Shown here: one piece after another, positions 51,681-60,560 of the stretch
Numbering within the stretch: position 1 is the stretch's first letter
Layout: the number at the start of each line of letters is the position of its first letter
NCBI RefSeq assembly: GCF_003173035.1
Contig: NZ_QGLE01000015.1
Coordinates: 1 to 64,000 of the forward strand
DNA from: Zavarzinia aquatilis
GTDB lineage: Bacteria > Pseudomonadota > Alphaproteobacteria > Zavarziniales > Zavarziniaceae
Length of the DNA stretch: 64,000 nt
Direction of reading: 5' to 3'
The notes under the pieces: model-generated
Told to the model about the DNA's origin: nothing
What the model saw: the letters and a program-made list of their open reading frames with translations, nothing else
Database searches by the model: none
Program-made: the position numbers and the translations under genes

Positions 51681-53183
51681 TCACGCCGCGGCCTTGGGCG
51701 CCGGCTGGGCGGGGGCCGAGGCCTTCGGCTTGCCGGCGAAGGCCAGCGCGCCATCGTCCAGCTTGCCGTAGCGCAGCGTCAGGATGTCGAGCAGATAGTT
51801 CTGATAAAGCTTCCACGGCCGCTTCGAGCCCTGACGCGGAAAATCCTGCAAGGCGCGCTGGACGTAGCCCGACGAGAAGTCGATGAAAGGCTCGGGCTTC
51901 ACTTCGGGATCGGTCAGGCGCGGCGTCGCGCTCACGTAACCGTGGCGGTCCATGTGGTTCAGCAGGCGGCACACCCGCTCGGCCGTAAGATCCGCCTTCA
52001 GGGTCCAGGAGGCATTGGTATAACCGAAGGCTGTGACCAGATTGGGCACATCGGAATACATCATGCCCCGGTAGTTATAGAGTTCGCTCGCCGCGACCTG
52101 CCGGCCGTCGACCGACAGCGCCATGCCGCCGAGGAACAGCAGCTTCAGCCCGGTCGCCGAGACGACGATATCCGCCTCCAGCTCCTCGCCCGACTTCAGG
52201 CGGATGCCCTTTTCGGTGAAACTCTCGATGTGATCGGTGACGACCGAGGCTTTCCCCGCGCGCAGCATCTTGAACAGATCGCCGTCCGGCACCAGGCAGA
52301 CGCGCTGGTCCCACGGCTTGTAGGCCGGGGTGAAATGCTTCTCGACATCGAAATCCGGGCCGAGCTGGCGGCGGATGAGACCGATGATCTGCTGCTTCAC
52401 CTTTTCCGGACGGCGGCGCGAGAGCTGGAAGAACAACATGCCAAGGCCGACGTTCTTCCACCGCGTGATGCCATAGGCCAGCCTGGCCGGCAGATATTTG
52501 CGCAACGTGTTCGCCAGCTTGTCCTCGCCCGGGCGGGAAATGACATAGGTCGGCGAGCGCTGCAGCATGGTGACATGGGCCGCGGTCTTGGCCATTTCCG
52601 GCACCAGGGTGACCGCCGTCGCGCCAGAGCCGATGATCACCACCTTCTTGCCCGCGTAATCGAGACCTTCCGGCCAGTGCTGGGGATGGACGAAACGGCC
52701 CAGAAACGCTTCGCGTCCCGGAAAATCGGGGGTGAAGCCTTCGTCGTAATTGTAATAACCGCTGCAGCCGTAAAGGAAATTGCAGGTGAGGCGCAGGGTC
52801 TCGCCGGCCGCCGTCCTCTCTGCCTCGACCGTCCAGGCCGCGTCAGCCGAGGACCAGGCCGCCGACCTCACCTTGAGGCCGTAGCGGATATGGTCCTTGA
52901 TGCCGCCATCCCGGGCCACTTCGGTCATGTAGCGCAGGATGGACGGGCCATCGGCGATCGCCTTGGCGTCGGTCCAGGGCTTGAAGGAATAGCCGAGGGT
53001 ATACATGTCGCTGTCCGAGCGGATGCCTGGATAGCGGAACAGATCCCAGGTACCGCCCAGCCGCTCCCGCCCCTCGAGAATGGCGTAGCTCTTGCCCGGG
53101 CAATAGGTCTTCAGGTGCCAGGCGGCCCCGATGCCGGACAGGCCGGCGCCCACGATCAACACATCGAAATGCTCGAGCGCCAT
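51681..53183 (-). CDS. Flavin monooxygenase, Baeyer-Villiger type (EthA-like)
   Basis: 500 residues. FAD Rossmann motif VLIVGAGLSGIGAAWHL, NADPH motif VVIIGSGATAVTLVPEM, and the Baeyer-Villiger fingerprint FLGRFVHPQHWP. It inserts oxygen next to a ketone using NADPH and O2. The Ala/Pro-rich tail is extra. It lies downstream of the MalT-like regulator and near the P450 locus, so a role on hydrophobic ketones is reasonable inference. Confidence 0.93.
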   Translation of the reverse strand: MALEHFDVLIVGAGLSGIGAAWHLKTYCPGKSYAILEGRERLGGTWDLFRYPGIRSDSDMYTLGYSFKPWTDAKAIADGPSILRYMTEVARDGGIKDHIRYGLKVRSAAWSSADAAWTVEAERTAAGETLRLTCNFLYGCSGYYNYDEGFTPDFPGREAFLGRFVHPQHWPEGLDYAGKKVVIIGSGATAVTLVPEMAKTAAHVTMLQRSPTYVISRPGEDKLANTLRKYLPARLAYGITRWKNVGLGMLFFQLSRRRPEKVKQQIIGLIRRQLGPDFDVEKHFTPAYKPWDQRVCLVPDGDLFKMLRAGKASVVTDHIESFTEKGIRLKSGEELEADIVVSATGLKLLFLGGMALSVDGRQVAASELYNYRGMMYSDVPNLVTAFGYTNASWTLKADLTAERVCRLLNHMDRHGYVSATPRLTDPEVKPEPFIDFSSGYVQRALQDFPRQGSKRPWKLYQNYLLDILTLRYGKLDDGALAFAGKPKASAPAQPAPKAAA

Positions 53184-53349
53184 CGGCTCTCCCCCAGCAA
53201 AGGACCGCGGGCCGCGCCGCCCGCAAGGTCTCGTCCATGCCCCAGATCGGGCAAGCCCCGTGATCCGGGGTCTTCGCGCGGCCGATGGGCCGTCGCCGGG
53301 GTATTATAGGCAAACTTTGGTCAGTTGAAATAGATTAATTCCAACCCCG

Positions 53350-55995
53350 TCAATGCAGCAGGCCCGACTGGCGCGCGATCTGCACCGCATGGGTGCGGTT
53401 GCGGGCATTCAGCTTCTTGGTGATGTTGCGCATGTGCCATTTCACCGTCTCTTCCGACAGCACGAGGGCTTCGGCGATGTCGCGGTTGGTCAGGCCCTGC
53501 GAAATCAGGGTCAGCACATGCCCCTCGCGGTGGGACAGGCCGTTGAGGCCATTGCCCGCGCCGACATCCGGCAGCACGAAATCGGGCACCGGCGCCGCCT
53601 GACGCTCGATCAGCCCGCCGAGCAGGTAATCCTCGTCGATGACCGAACGGCGGAAGCCGGCCTGAGCCGCGGTCAGTTTCGCCTGGGTGGCAAGACGCCG
53701 GCTTTCCGCCATGTCGCCCGACTGGGCCTGCGCCCCGGCGGCAAGGCAGAGCGCGGAAATCTCCAGCCTCACCTGGCCGGTCGAACGAACCCGGTTCAGC
53801 AGGGTGGCGACCAGACGCGACGCCCGCCCGACATCGCCCCGCGCCAGCGACAGCCGCGCCTGGGTCAGCTGGCGCATGTCCAGGGAAGCGGCGAAATCCT
53901 CGGTCGTCGGCTGCGACAGGCCCATTTCCTGATCGACCTGGAACGCCTCGTCCAGCCGGCCGACACGGATGAGGCAGGTCGCCATCTCGCCGCCCAGCAG
54001 GTCGACGAGGCGCGGCAATCCCGCCTGCTGGGCAAGAGCGATGGAGCGGCGCAGGATCGACAGCGCCTCCTCGACCTGTCCTGAAGGGAGGGCAAGCCGC
54101 GCCAGCACCCGGCTGGCGCTTTCCCCCAGTTCGACCGTGACATGGCCCAGCGCCGCCTCGCCCGCCTCGTCCATCGACTGCCGCGCTTCCTCGAGCCGGT
54201 TCGCCTCGTAATGAGCCTCGGCGAGGCAGACCGACATCAATTCCCGCACGAAACCAACGGGACGTATGTCCACGTCGTGATTTTCGAGCGTCAGCCTCGA
54301 ATGCTCGATCACATCGCCGAGCTTGCCCTCGTAGAGCGCGAGCCTCGCCTTGACCACCGCGTACCAGCCATAGGCATAGGGGGCCTGACTGCGGACCACG
54401 ACCTCTTCCGATTGCTCGAGAAGACGCCGCGTTTCGCGCGGCCGGCCGAGGGCGAGAGCGGTGTAGGCATTGGCGATGAGGATCGAGGCCTGTTCCATGA
54501 AACCCGTGCGGGTCCATTTGCGATCGAAGGCCCGGAACAGCTTGCCGGCGACGGTATAGCGGTCAGACGCCGTCGCCGCGATGGCCCGGATCATGTCGCA
54601 GGTCGACAGGGTCTCGGCCGCCTGTTCCTCGGTGATCTTGTCGAGGTTGAGGGCGGCCTGGACGTCGTTCTCGACGCTGGACAGCAGGCGCCCGGCCTCG
54701 GCGTGGCGCTGGCGGAAGGTGAAGGCCCAGGCCAGACCGATCTTCAGCGACGGATAGCGGTCGATGATCTCGCCCGGCAGATTGCTGATCCAGCGCTGCA
54801 CCGTCGCATGTTCGCCGCGATTGAGCGCGATGTCCGTCAGTCGGTCGGAAGCGAAGGCGGCGGCCCGCTCGTGGTCGCCCGCGCGCAGGGCATGTTCGAC
54901 GGCGAGTTCGATTTCCCCCGCGTCGTGGAACCAGGTGCTGGCCGCCGACAGCAGGCGTTTCTTTTCGCCCGGGTGGTCGACCTCGAGCCGGGATTCCAAG
55001 AACTCGCGGAACAGGGCGTGATACTTGAACCAGCGCCGCTGACGGTCGAGGGGGATCAGCAACAGATGGCGATCCTCAATTTCCGCGAGCAGGGCGCGGG
55101 CATTTTCGAGCCCGGTCAAAGCGGTGCAGAGTTCGGGCGAGAACATGTCGAGGGGCGAGGTCGCGAGCAGGAGCCGCCGCACATCGGGCTGCTGCAGGTC
55201 GAGGGTGACTTCGCACAGGTAGCGCGAAACCTCGATATCGGTGCCCGAAAACTCGTCGATGAAGCGGGCCGGGCTTTCCGAGGCTTCGAGGGCGAGGCCC
55301 GCCATCTGCAGCATGGCCGCCCAGCCACCCGCGCGCTGGCGCAATTGCTCGGCCTGGTCGGGCGCGATTTCGCGCTTGCAGATATTGCCCAGCAGACGCT
55401 GCGTCTCGGCATCGCTGAGCGCGAGATCGCCTTCCCGCAGGACGAGGACAGTGCCGGCCAGCCTGGCCTTGGCGAGGGCCATGGGCAGGGCGATGCGGCT
55501 GCTGATCACCAGCTGGAAGCCTTCCGGCGCCTGGGCCGCGAGGCGCCCGATCGCCCGATGGATATTGGCGTTGGTGACGACATGGAAATCGTCGATGAAG
55601 AGCGCGGCCGGCCGCTCGCTGAAATCATGGGACAGCAGCCGGTCGACCACCTCCTCGATTTCCTGCAGCTCGCCGGAGCCAAGAACGACGGATTGACGGC
55701 ACAGGCCCGGGAAGGCCCCGATCACCAGCGAGGCGAAGCGTCCCGGTTCGTCGTCGAGCGCGTCGAGCGATAGCCACGCCGTGCGCCAGCCCTGTTCGCT
55801 GCGCAATTCGAGCCATTGCCGCATGACCGTCGATTTGCCGTAACCGGGCGGTGCCTCGAGCACGATCGCCTGCATGTCGCCGGCCTCGGCCGAAAGTCGC
55901 GCCAGCAATCCGTCCCGCCGTACTGTCCATTGCTGCAGCGGTGTCGGCCGCGCCTTGGCGGTCCTGACCAGTGACGGCGGCGTTTTCGTCCCCAT
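53350..55995 (-). CDS. MalT-like LuxR-family ATP-dependent regulator
   Basis: Large transcriptional activator of the MalT (STAND) class. 881 residues from ATG 55995, which follows GGGGGAAAC; ATG 56013 and one at 56025 would extend it by 6 or 10. Walker A is APPGYGKST (about residue 50), LFIDDFH is Walker B, and a long helical TPR-like region fills 340-800. The LuxR helix-turn-helix is at the C-terminus (LSHREGHVLTLISQGLTNRD, then EETVKWHMRNITKKL). The DUF1302 operon ends beside it with a terminator between. It is the best candidate to control the P450/RND locus. Confidence 0.94.
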   Translation of the reverse strand: MGTKTPPSLVRTAKARPTPLQQWTVRRDGLLARLSAEAGDMQAIVLEAPPGYGKSTVMRQWLELRSEQGWRTAWLSLDALDDEPGRFASLVIGAFPGLCRQSVVLGSGELQEIEEVVDRLLSHDFSERPAALFIDDFHVVTNANIHRAIGRLAAQAPEGFQLVISSRIALPMALAKARLAGTVLVLREGDLALSDAETQRLLGNICKREIAPDQAEQLRQRAGGWAAMLQMAGLALEASESPARFIDEFSGTDIEVSRYLCEVTLDLQQPDVRRLLLATSPLDMFSPELCTALTGLENARALLAEIEDRHLLLIPLDRQRRWFKYHALFREFLESRLEVDHPGEKKRLLSAASTWFHDAGEIELAVEHALRAGDHERAAAFASDRLTDIALNRGEHATVQRWISNLPGEIIDRYPSLKIGLAWAFTFRQRHAEAGRLLSSVENDVQAALNLDKITEEQAAETLSTCDMIRAIAATASDRYTVAGKLFRAFDRKWTRTGFMEQASILIANAYTALALGRPRETRRLLEQSEEVVVRSQAPYAYGWYAVVKARLALYEGKLGDVIEHSRLTLENHDVDIRPVGFVRELMSVCLAEAHYEANRLEEARQSMDEAGEAALGHVTVELGESASRVLARLALPSGQVEEALSILRRSIALAQQAGLPRLVDLLGGEMATCLIRVGRLDEAFQVDQEMGLSQPTTEDFAASLDMRQLTQARLSLARGDVGRASRLVATLLNRVRSTGQVRLEISALCLAAGAQAQSGDMAESRRLATQAKLTAAQAGFRRSVIDEDYLLGGLIERQAAPVPDFVLPDVGAGNGLNGLSHREGHVLTLISQGLTNRDIAEALVLSEETVKWHMRNITKKLNARNRTHAVQIARQSGLLH

Positions 55996-56081
55996 CTGTT
56001 TCCCCCGAACCATCGTGCCCGGCATTGGTGCCGATGCTTTATTGATTCATTCCTATAATTACCGCGTTTCGCCCCGTATTC

Positions 56082-56122
56082 AAAAAAAAGGGGAGGAGGT
56101 GTGGAGGTCGCTCCTCCTCCCC
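56082..56122 (-). terminator. Strong terminator after the DUF1302 gene
   Basis: On the minus strand a perfect 10-bp stem (GGGGAGGAGG and its complement) with a loop of 13 bases, then eight T. It ends the RND-DUF1329-YCF48-DUF1302 operon. Confidence 0.85.
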
Positions 56123-56153
56123 GAGTACCGGCTGGGGGGCCGGGGACTGAACG

Positions 56154-58043
56154 CTAGAACTGATAGGTCACGCGAAGCGCGAGTTCGTCGAGATAGTCGA
56201 CGAGGGCGATGGCGGACCGGCCGTCCTCCGGGGCGACGACGATGTTGGCGTAGATATTGGCTTCCCACTTGTCGTTGGGCTTCCAGCGCAACCCCGGCTG
56301 GAAGAACCAGCCGCCGTCGATCTCGTAGAGCACCGCCCATTCGAATTTCCATTCGAGCGAAGGCGAGGGCTGGAAACCGGCGAAGGCGATGGCCGCCGAA
56401 TAGTCGACGCCCTTCGGGGTCGTGGTCGCCGTCGAGTTGTAGCCCGACAGGTGGCGGGTTTTGACATCGAAGATGTCGGAGCCGTTCTTATACATGAACT
56501 GCAGCACGAGATAGGCTGCCGGGAAATCCTCGCTCCAGCGGTGCCACTTCTCGAACACCGCGGCGAAGGACCACTGGTCTTCCTTGATGAAGTCCTGGCC
56601 CAGGGTCGGGTTGGTGAAGGTGCGATCCGGCGTATAGGTGACCTCGACGCGGCCGATCAGCTGTTCGAGGAACGAGCCGGGTTCGCCGTCGAAGACATAG
56701 TTCACGCTGGCGCCGAACACATTCTCGTAGGGGAAGACATTTTCTATATGGCCGCGCAGACCGCCCGAGAGCCAGAAGAACGTATCGAGCTCGCCCCGGG
56801 CGAGCGCGTCGCTCTCGCCGACGTTATAGGCGGTCACTGCGCCGGTCGCCGGCTGGAAGTCGTCGATCGCGGCATTGAGGCCCTGGGTGCCGTCGAGCCG
56901 GACCGAATTGGAGTACCAATACCATTCCTCCTGGCTCTTCACGCCGTTCTTCTGGTCGACCTCGAACGGGGTCTCGGCCAGGGTCGCGCCCGAGCCGGGC
57001 AGCACCGGCAGGTCCCTGTTCACGCCCGACTTGGTCCAGCGGAGCACGCCGTCCGGGTTATGCCGCGAGACGGCGATGAACTGCAGGCCGAGATTGCCGA
57101 GCTGGGCGCGGATGCGACCGCCGACATTCCACAGGTCGTCGGCATAGCCCTTATAGCGCTCGTGCACCGTGAACTGGTCGGGCACCACGTTGTAGGGTGT
57201 CGACGGATTGGGATAGAGCGACGGCTCGAACTTCTGCACGAAACCTTCGACTTCCCATTCCGAATTGATCTGATAGGACGCACGGACGCCGAGCGCGGGC
57301 ACACGCTTGTCGCCATATTCCTCGATCGCCGGCTCTAAGATCAGATGGCGCCGGTAGTCGAGGCCGGCGGGCACGTCCATGACGCGGAAGAAAATAGCCT
57401 CGCCCCAGGCGATCTGCTGGTTGCCCATGCGGACGAACAGTGGACCGTTGGTGTAGTCGACCGTCGCCACCGGCAGGTCGATCATGAAATCCTTCTCGGC
57501 ATATTCGAGCGGGGTGCCGCCGCCGCCGCTGCGCATCTGCGTCTCGAAGAAATTCGTGTCCGAATTGTCGTCGTAGGCGTTCCAGTCGTAGTAACCGCGA
57601 ACGGTCAGGCGCGCGCTCCAGTTGGCGTCGATCGCCGCCGCCATGTTCACTTCGACACGGGTCGCGAACAGGTTGAAGTCGTTCTTCGCCGTGCGCACGT
57701 CACGCCGCCCGGTCGGCGGCAGCGTCGCGGCCGAGCCGAACAGCGGCTGGGTCACGTCCGTCACCGTCGGCAGGCCGAGGCTGCCGAGCAACCCGTTCAG
57801 CCCGGCGACGCTCGACAGGTTAAGCCCGAGCGGCTCGAGCGGCACGTCCTGGCCGTTGAACGGGTTGCCGTGATTGTTGGCCTGATTTTCCCTGTCGCTC
57901 AGCTTGATCGCCATTTCCTGGCGGATGAAGCCGGAGATCGAGAAGTCGATGGCGAGCGCGGGAACGACGAGGCCGAGCATGGCCCCGCCGATGATGCTGC
58001 CCGTGACGATGCCGGCGGTGCCGGTCTGTTTTTTTCTGGACAT
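56154..58043 (-). CDS. DUF1302 outer-membrane protein
   Basis: 629 residues. Signal peptide of about 31 residues (lysine start, hydrophobic core LGLVVPALA). The rest has alternating aromatic beta strands (TARLTVRGYYDWNAY-like, SFAAVFEKWHRWSEDF) and ends YQF with a terminal Phe, as outer-membrane barrels do. LLFVRMGNQQIAWGEAIFFRVMDV is typical of DUF1302. Members are large channel-like proteins linked to hydrophobic-compound use, often with DUF1329. It is the last gene of the operon. A secreted or transported substrate cannot be read. Confidence 0.88.
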   Translation of the reverse strand: MSRKKQTGTAGIVTGSIIGGAMLGLVVPALAIDFSISGFIRQEMAIKLSDRENQANNHGNPFNGQDVPLEPLGLNLSSVAGLNGLLGSLGLPTVTDVTQPLFGSAATLPPTGRRDVRTAKNDFNLFATRVEVNMAAAIDANWSARLTVRGYYDWNAYDDNSDTNFFETQMRSGGGGTPLEYAEKDFMIDLPVATVDYTNGPLFVRMGNQQIAWGEAIFFRVMDVPAGLDYRRHLILEPAIEEYGDKRVPALGVRASYQINSEWEVEGFVQKFEPSLYPNPSTPYNVVPDQFTVHERYKGYADDLWNVGGRIRAQLGNLGLQFIAVSRHNPDGVLRWTKSGVNRDLPVLPGSGATLAETPFEVDQKNGVKSQEEWYWYSNSVRLDGTQGLNAAIDDFQPATGAVTAYNVGESDALARGELDTFFWLSGGLRGHIENVFPYENVFGASVNYVFDGEPGSFLEQLIGRVEVTYTPDRTFTNPTLGQDFIKEDQWSFAAVFEKWHRWSEDFPAAYLVLQFMYKNGSDIFDVKTRHLSGYNSTATTTPKGVDYSAAIAFAGFQPSPSLEWKFEWAVLYEIDGGWFFQPGLRWKPNDKWEANIYANIVVAPEDGRSAIALVDYLDELALRVTYQF

Positions 58044-58075
58044 GGTTTCCCCCCCTGGTCGTCGGACGACCGGCT

Positions 58076-59044
58076 TCAGTTCTGTTCGACGCGCGCGATA
58101 CGCCCGGTGTGACCGCCCACGAGCCAGCCGCTGCCCTTGGCGGCCATCGCCGGCTGATACCAGGTGGTGGAGATGTCGCCGGCGACGAGCGGCGTCAGCT
58201 TCGTCGCCTCGTCGGTCGCGACCAGCATGGTGCGCATACCGGTGATCAGGGTCTTGCCATCCTCGCCCCGCGCGATACCGAGAAGGTTGGCCGTGCTGCC
58301 ACTGTCGACGGCTTCCCAGGTCGCCCCGTGATCGTGAGTGCGCAGCACCTTGCCGTTCTGGCCGACGGCATAGCCGATGCCGCTCGTCTCGATCTTCAGA
58401 TCGAACAGCGAGGCGGTACCGACATGGACGACATCCCAGGTCGCGCCGCCGTCCTTCGAGCGCATGATCAGCTCGAATTCTCCGACCACGGTCATGGTGC
58501 CGTCGGTGTCGATGCTGGCGCTGTAGAGATGCGGCTCGAAGCCCTGGTCATTGGTGCGCGACCAGTCGAAGTCGATCTTCTTCCAGGTCTGACCGGTGTC
58601 GGACGAGACAAGGATGGTGCCGAAGGCGCCGACGGTGATCGCCCGTCCGGCATCGTTGGCATCGACCGAGAACAGCCGGGCATCGGTGCCGGCGTCGACC
58701 TTGGCCCAGCCCTTGGCGTCGCGCCGCAGCATCACGCCCTGCTGGCCGACCACGAGGGCGACATCGTTGTTCAGCGTGCAGCCGAGATAGGCACTGGCGC
58801 TGTTGATGTCGGTCACGCGCTGCCAGGTCTGGCCCGCGTCCGCGCTGGTGAACAGCAGATTGGGCACGCCCGCCGCCAGCCGTTCGTTGCCACTCGCCGA
58901 CAGGCAGAAGATCGCCTCATGCGTCGTGCCCTGCCGCACCGTATCGAGTGCCGGGGTCGCCCCCGCGAGCGCCACGCCCGCCGCCAGCAGACTGCCCGCC
59001 GCCGCGACGAGGCCGATCACCCTGCCTCCGATCCTGCTTCCCAT
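58076..59044 (-). CDS. YCF48/BNR-repeat periplasmic protein
   Basis: 322 residues with a signal peptide of about 27 residues (VIGLVAAAGSLLAAGVALA). The mature part has repeats of the kind FTSADAGQTWQRV, VSSDTGQTWKKI, RSKDGGATWDVV and RTHDHGATWEAV, each a blade of a beta-propeller of the YCF48/photosystem-II-assembly type. In this operon such proteins sit with RND and DUF1329/1302 genes and probably form a periplasmic adaptor; that is inference. The stop of DUF1329 is 84 bp upstream, with a hairpin between. Confidence 0.87.
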   Translation of the reverse strand: MGSRIGGRVIGLVAAAGSLLAAGVALAGATPALDTVRQGTTHEAIFCLSASGNERLAAGVPNLLFTSADAGQTWQRVTDINSASAYLGCTLNNDVALVVGQQGVMLRRDAKGWAKVDAGTDARLFSVDANDAGRAITVGAFGTILVSSDTGQTWKKIDFDWSRTNDQGFEPHLYSASIDTDGTMTVVGEFELIMRSKDGGATWDVVHVGTASLFDLKIETSGIGYAVGQNGKVLRTHDHGATWEAVDSGSTANLLGIARGEDGKTLITGMRTMLVATDEATKLTPLVAGDISTTWYQPAMAAKGSGWLVGGHTGRIARVEQN

Positions 59045-59072
59045 GTCCCGTTACCCCTGTTTCCGCCCTGTC

Positions 59073-59098
59073 GGGCCGGCGATCGCTGTCGCCGGCCC
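59073..59098. other. Perfect intercistronic hairpin
   Basis: GGGCCGGCGA and its exact complement with a 6-base loop, between DUF1329 and the YCF48 gene. No T run on the operon strand, so it is more likely an mRNA processing or stability element than a terminator. Confidence 0.5.
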
Positions 59099-59128
59099 AT
59101 CTTTCTTATGGTGAGGTCCGACCGAGGA

Positions 59129-60508
59129 TCAGGCGCCGAGACGCCGGATCGCCTGGATGGTCAGATACTGGTCGTGGATGCCGTCGCCCTGGTTGAAGCC
59201 GGACTTGTAGCCGCCGGCAATTTCCTTGGCCTTCAGCGCGCGGCTCATGCGGTTCGACTGGATGTCGTGGCAGGTGAAGTGACCCCACGACCAATGCACG
59301 TGGTCGCCGTCCATCACCTTGTTCTTGCCGGTGTCGTAGAGGCTGAACGCCGGCTCGAACGACTTCCACATCTCGCCGCGACGGTCGTAGGTCAGATAGG
59401 CGATGAACATCATGTTACGGGTGTCGACATAGACGCGCTTCTTGCCGACCGGGGCCCGCGGGTAACCCGTCGGCTCGCACTCGATCACCAGCACTTCGGG
59501 GCAGAGTTCCATGTTGGAGAGCCAGAAGGTCTGATCCTTCGGGCCGCCGTGCGCCGGCTTTTCCCAGTTCGGATCGTCACCCGCCCAGTTCTCGGAAACG
59601 GCGCCGAGATGCGGCTTGGTCTCGATCACCTTGTAGTTGCCCCAGGTCAGCATCGGGTCGCCCGCGGCCCAGGCGTCCGACAGGAAGATGGTGACGCCCG
59701 GCACCAGCGGCTCGAAACGCTGGTTGGTCGGGAAGCGGCGCTCGCGCTTGAAGGCCGGCAGGTAACCGAACAGATCCGGGAACTGGGTCTGGTCGTAGTA
59801 CCATTCGTTCAGGAACGAGGTGCCGCGCACGTCGTTGGGCGTCAGGAACCACACCGACTGGTACCGGTTACGGTCCTTCTTGCCCTGCCAGTACGGGCCT
59901 TCCGGATTGTTCAGCAGGCCCGTGGTGTTCTGCTCGCACCAGCAGAAGTCATACTGGTAGGAAACCGAGCCGGACGGCGAGATGTCCCAGTCCTTGATCG
60001 CGTAGAGCGTCTGGTCGTGACGGCCCCAGGACAGCGTGATGTTGGCGAAGGCCTCGAGGCCGTCCTTCGAATCGGGGAAGGGGTTGCCGCCGATCCAGGG
60101 ATCGCCGTTCTCGATCACGACGTTGCCCTTGGCGTCGAACTTGGCCTTGCCCTTGTTGCTGAGCGTGGCCTCGAGATACTTGTGCGGGAACATGCGGGTC
60201 ACGTCCGTCGTCGTCTTCACGATGCGGATCTTGCGGCCCATCTCCTTCACCTGCTTGTAGGCGATGGGGTCGAGCAGGTCCTTCACGATGTCGACATTGT
60301 TGGCGTCGACGATATCGCCGGTCTTGATCTTGCCCTTGGTGTAGGCGTCGATCGAGAGCAGCTCTTCCGGATAGACCTTGGAGATATCGCCCGACCGCGC
60401 GATCTCCGGCCAGAGCGCCGTCAGCATCCCGAGCGAGAGCCCGGCCTTGGCCGACTTGTCCATGAACTGGCGACGGGTATAGCCCTTGTCGAACTTGGTG
60501 ATATGCAT
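59129..60508 (-). CDS. DUF1329 periplasmic protein
   Basis: 459 residues. The N-terminus TRRQFMDKSAKAGLSLGMLT looks like a twin-arginine signal. The mature protein is Trp/Tyr-rich with the DUF1329 (LolA-like lipid-binding fold) features: NRYQSVWFLTPNDVRG, FLNEWYYDQTQFPDLF, VLVIECEPTGYP, MFIAYLTYDRRGEMW. Relatives are thought to bind lipophilic molecules in the periplasm. It follows the RND gene in the operon (52 bp). Confidence 0.9.
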   Translation of the reverse strand: MHITKFDKGYTRRQFMDKSAKAGLSLGMLTALWPEIARSGDISKVYPEELLSIDAYTKGKIKTGDIVDANNVDIVKDLLDPIAYKQVKEMGRKIRIVKTTTDVTRMFPHKYLEATLSNKGKAKFDAKGNVVIENGDPWIGGNPFPDSKDGLEAFANITLSWGRHDQTLYAIKDWDISPSGSVSYQYDFCWCEQNTTGLLNNPEGPYWQGKKDRNRYQSVWFLTPNDVRGTSFLNEWYYDQTQFPDLFGYLPAFKRERRFPTNQRFEPLVPGVTIFLSDAWAAGDPMLTWGNYKVIETKPHLGAVSENWAGDDPNWEKPAHGGPKDQTFWLSNMELCPEVLVIECEPTGYPRAPVGKKRVYVDTRNMMFIAYLTYDRRGEMWKSFEPAFSLYDTGKNKVMDGDHVHWSWGHFTCHDIQSNRMSRALKAKEIAGGYKSGFNQGDGIHDQYLTIQAIRRLGA

Positions 60509-60560
60509 TGCTCTTCCTCCCGGACTGGGTTTTCTGGTTGGTTCTTGTTTTACGCTCGGG

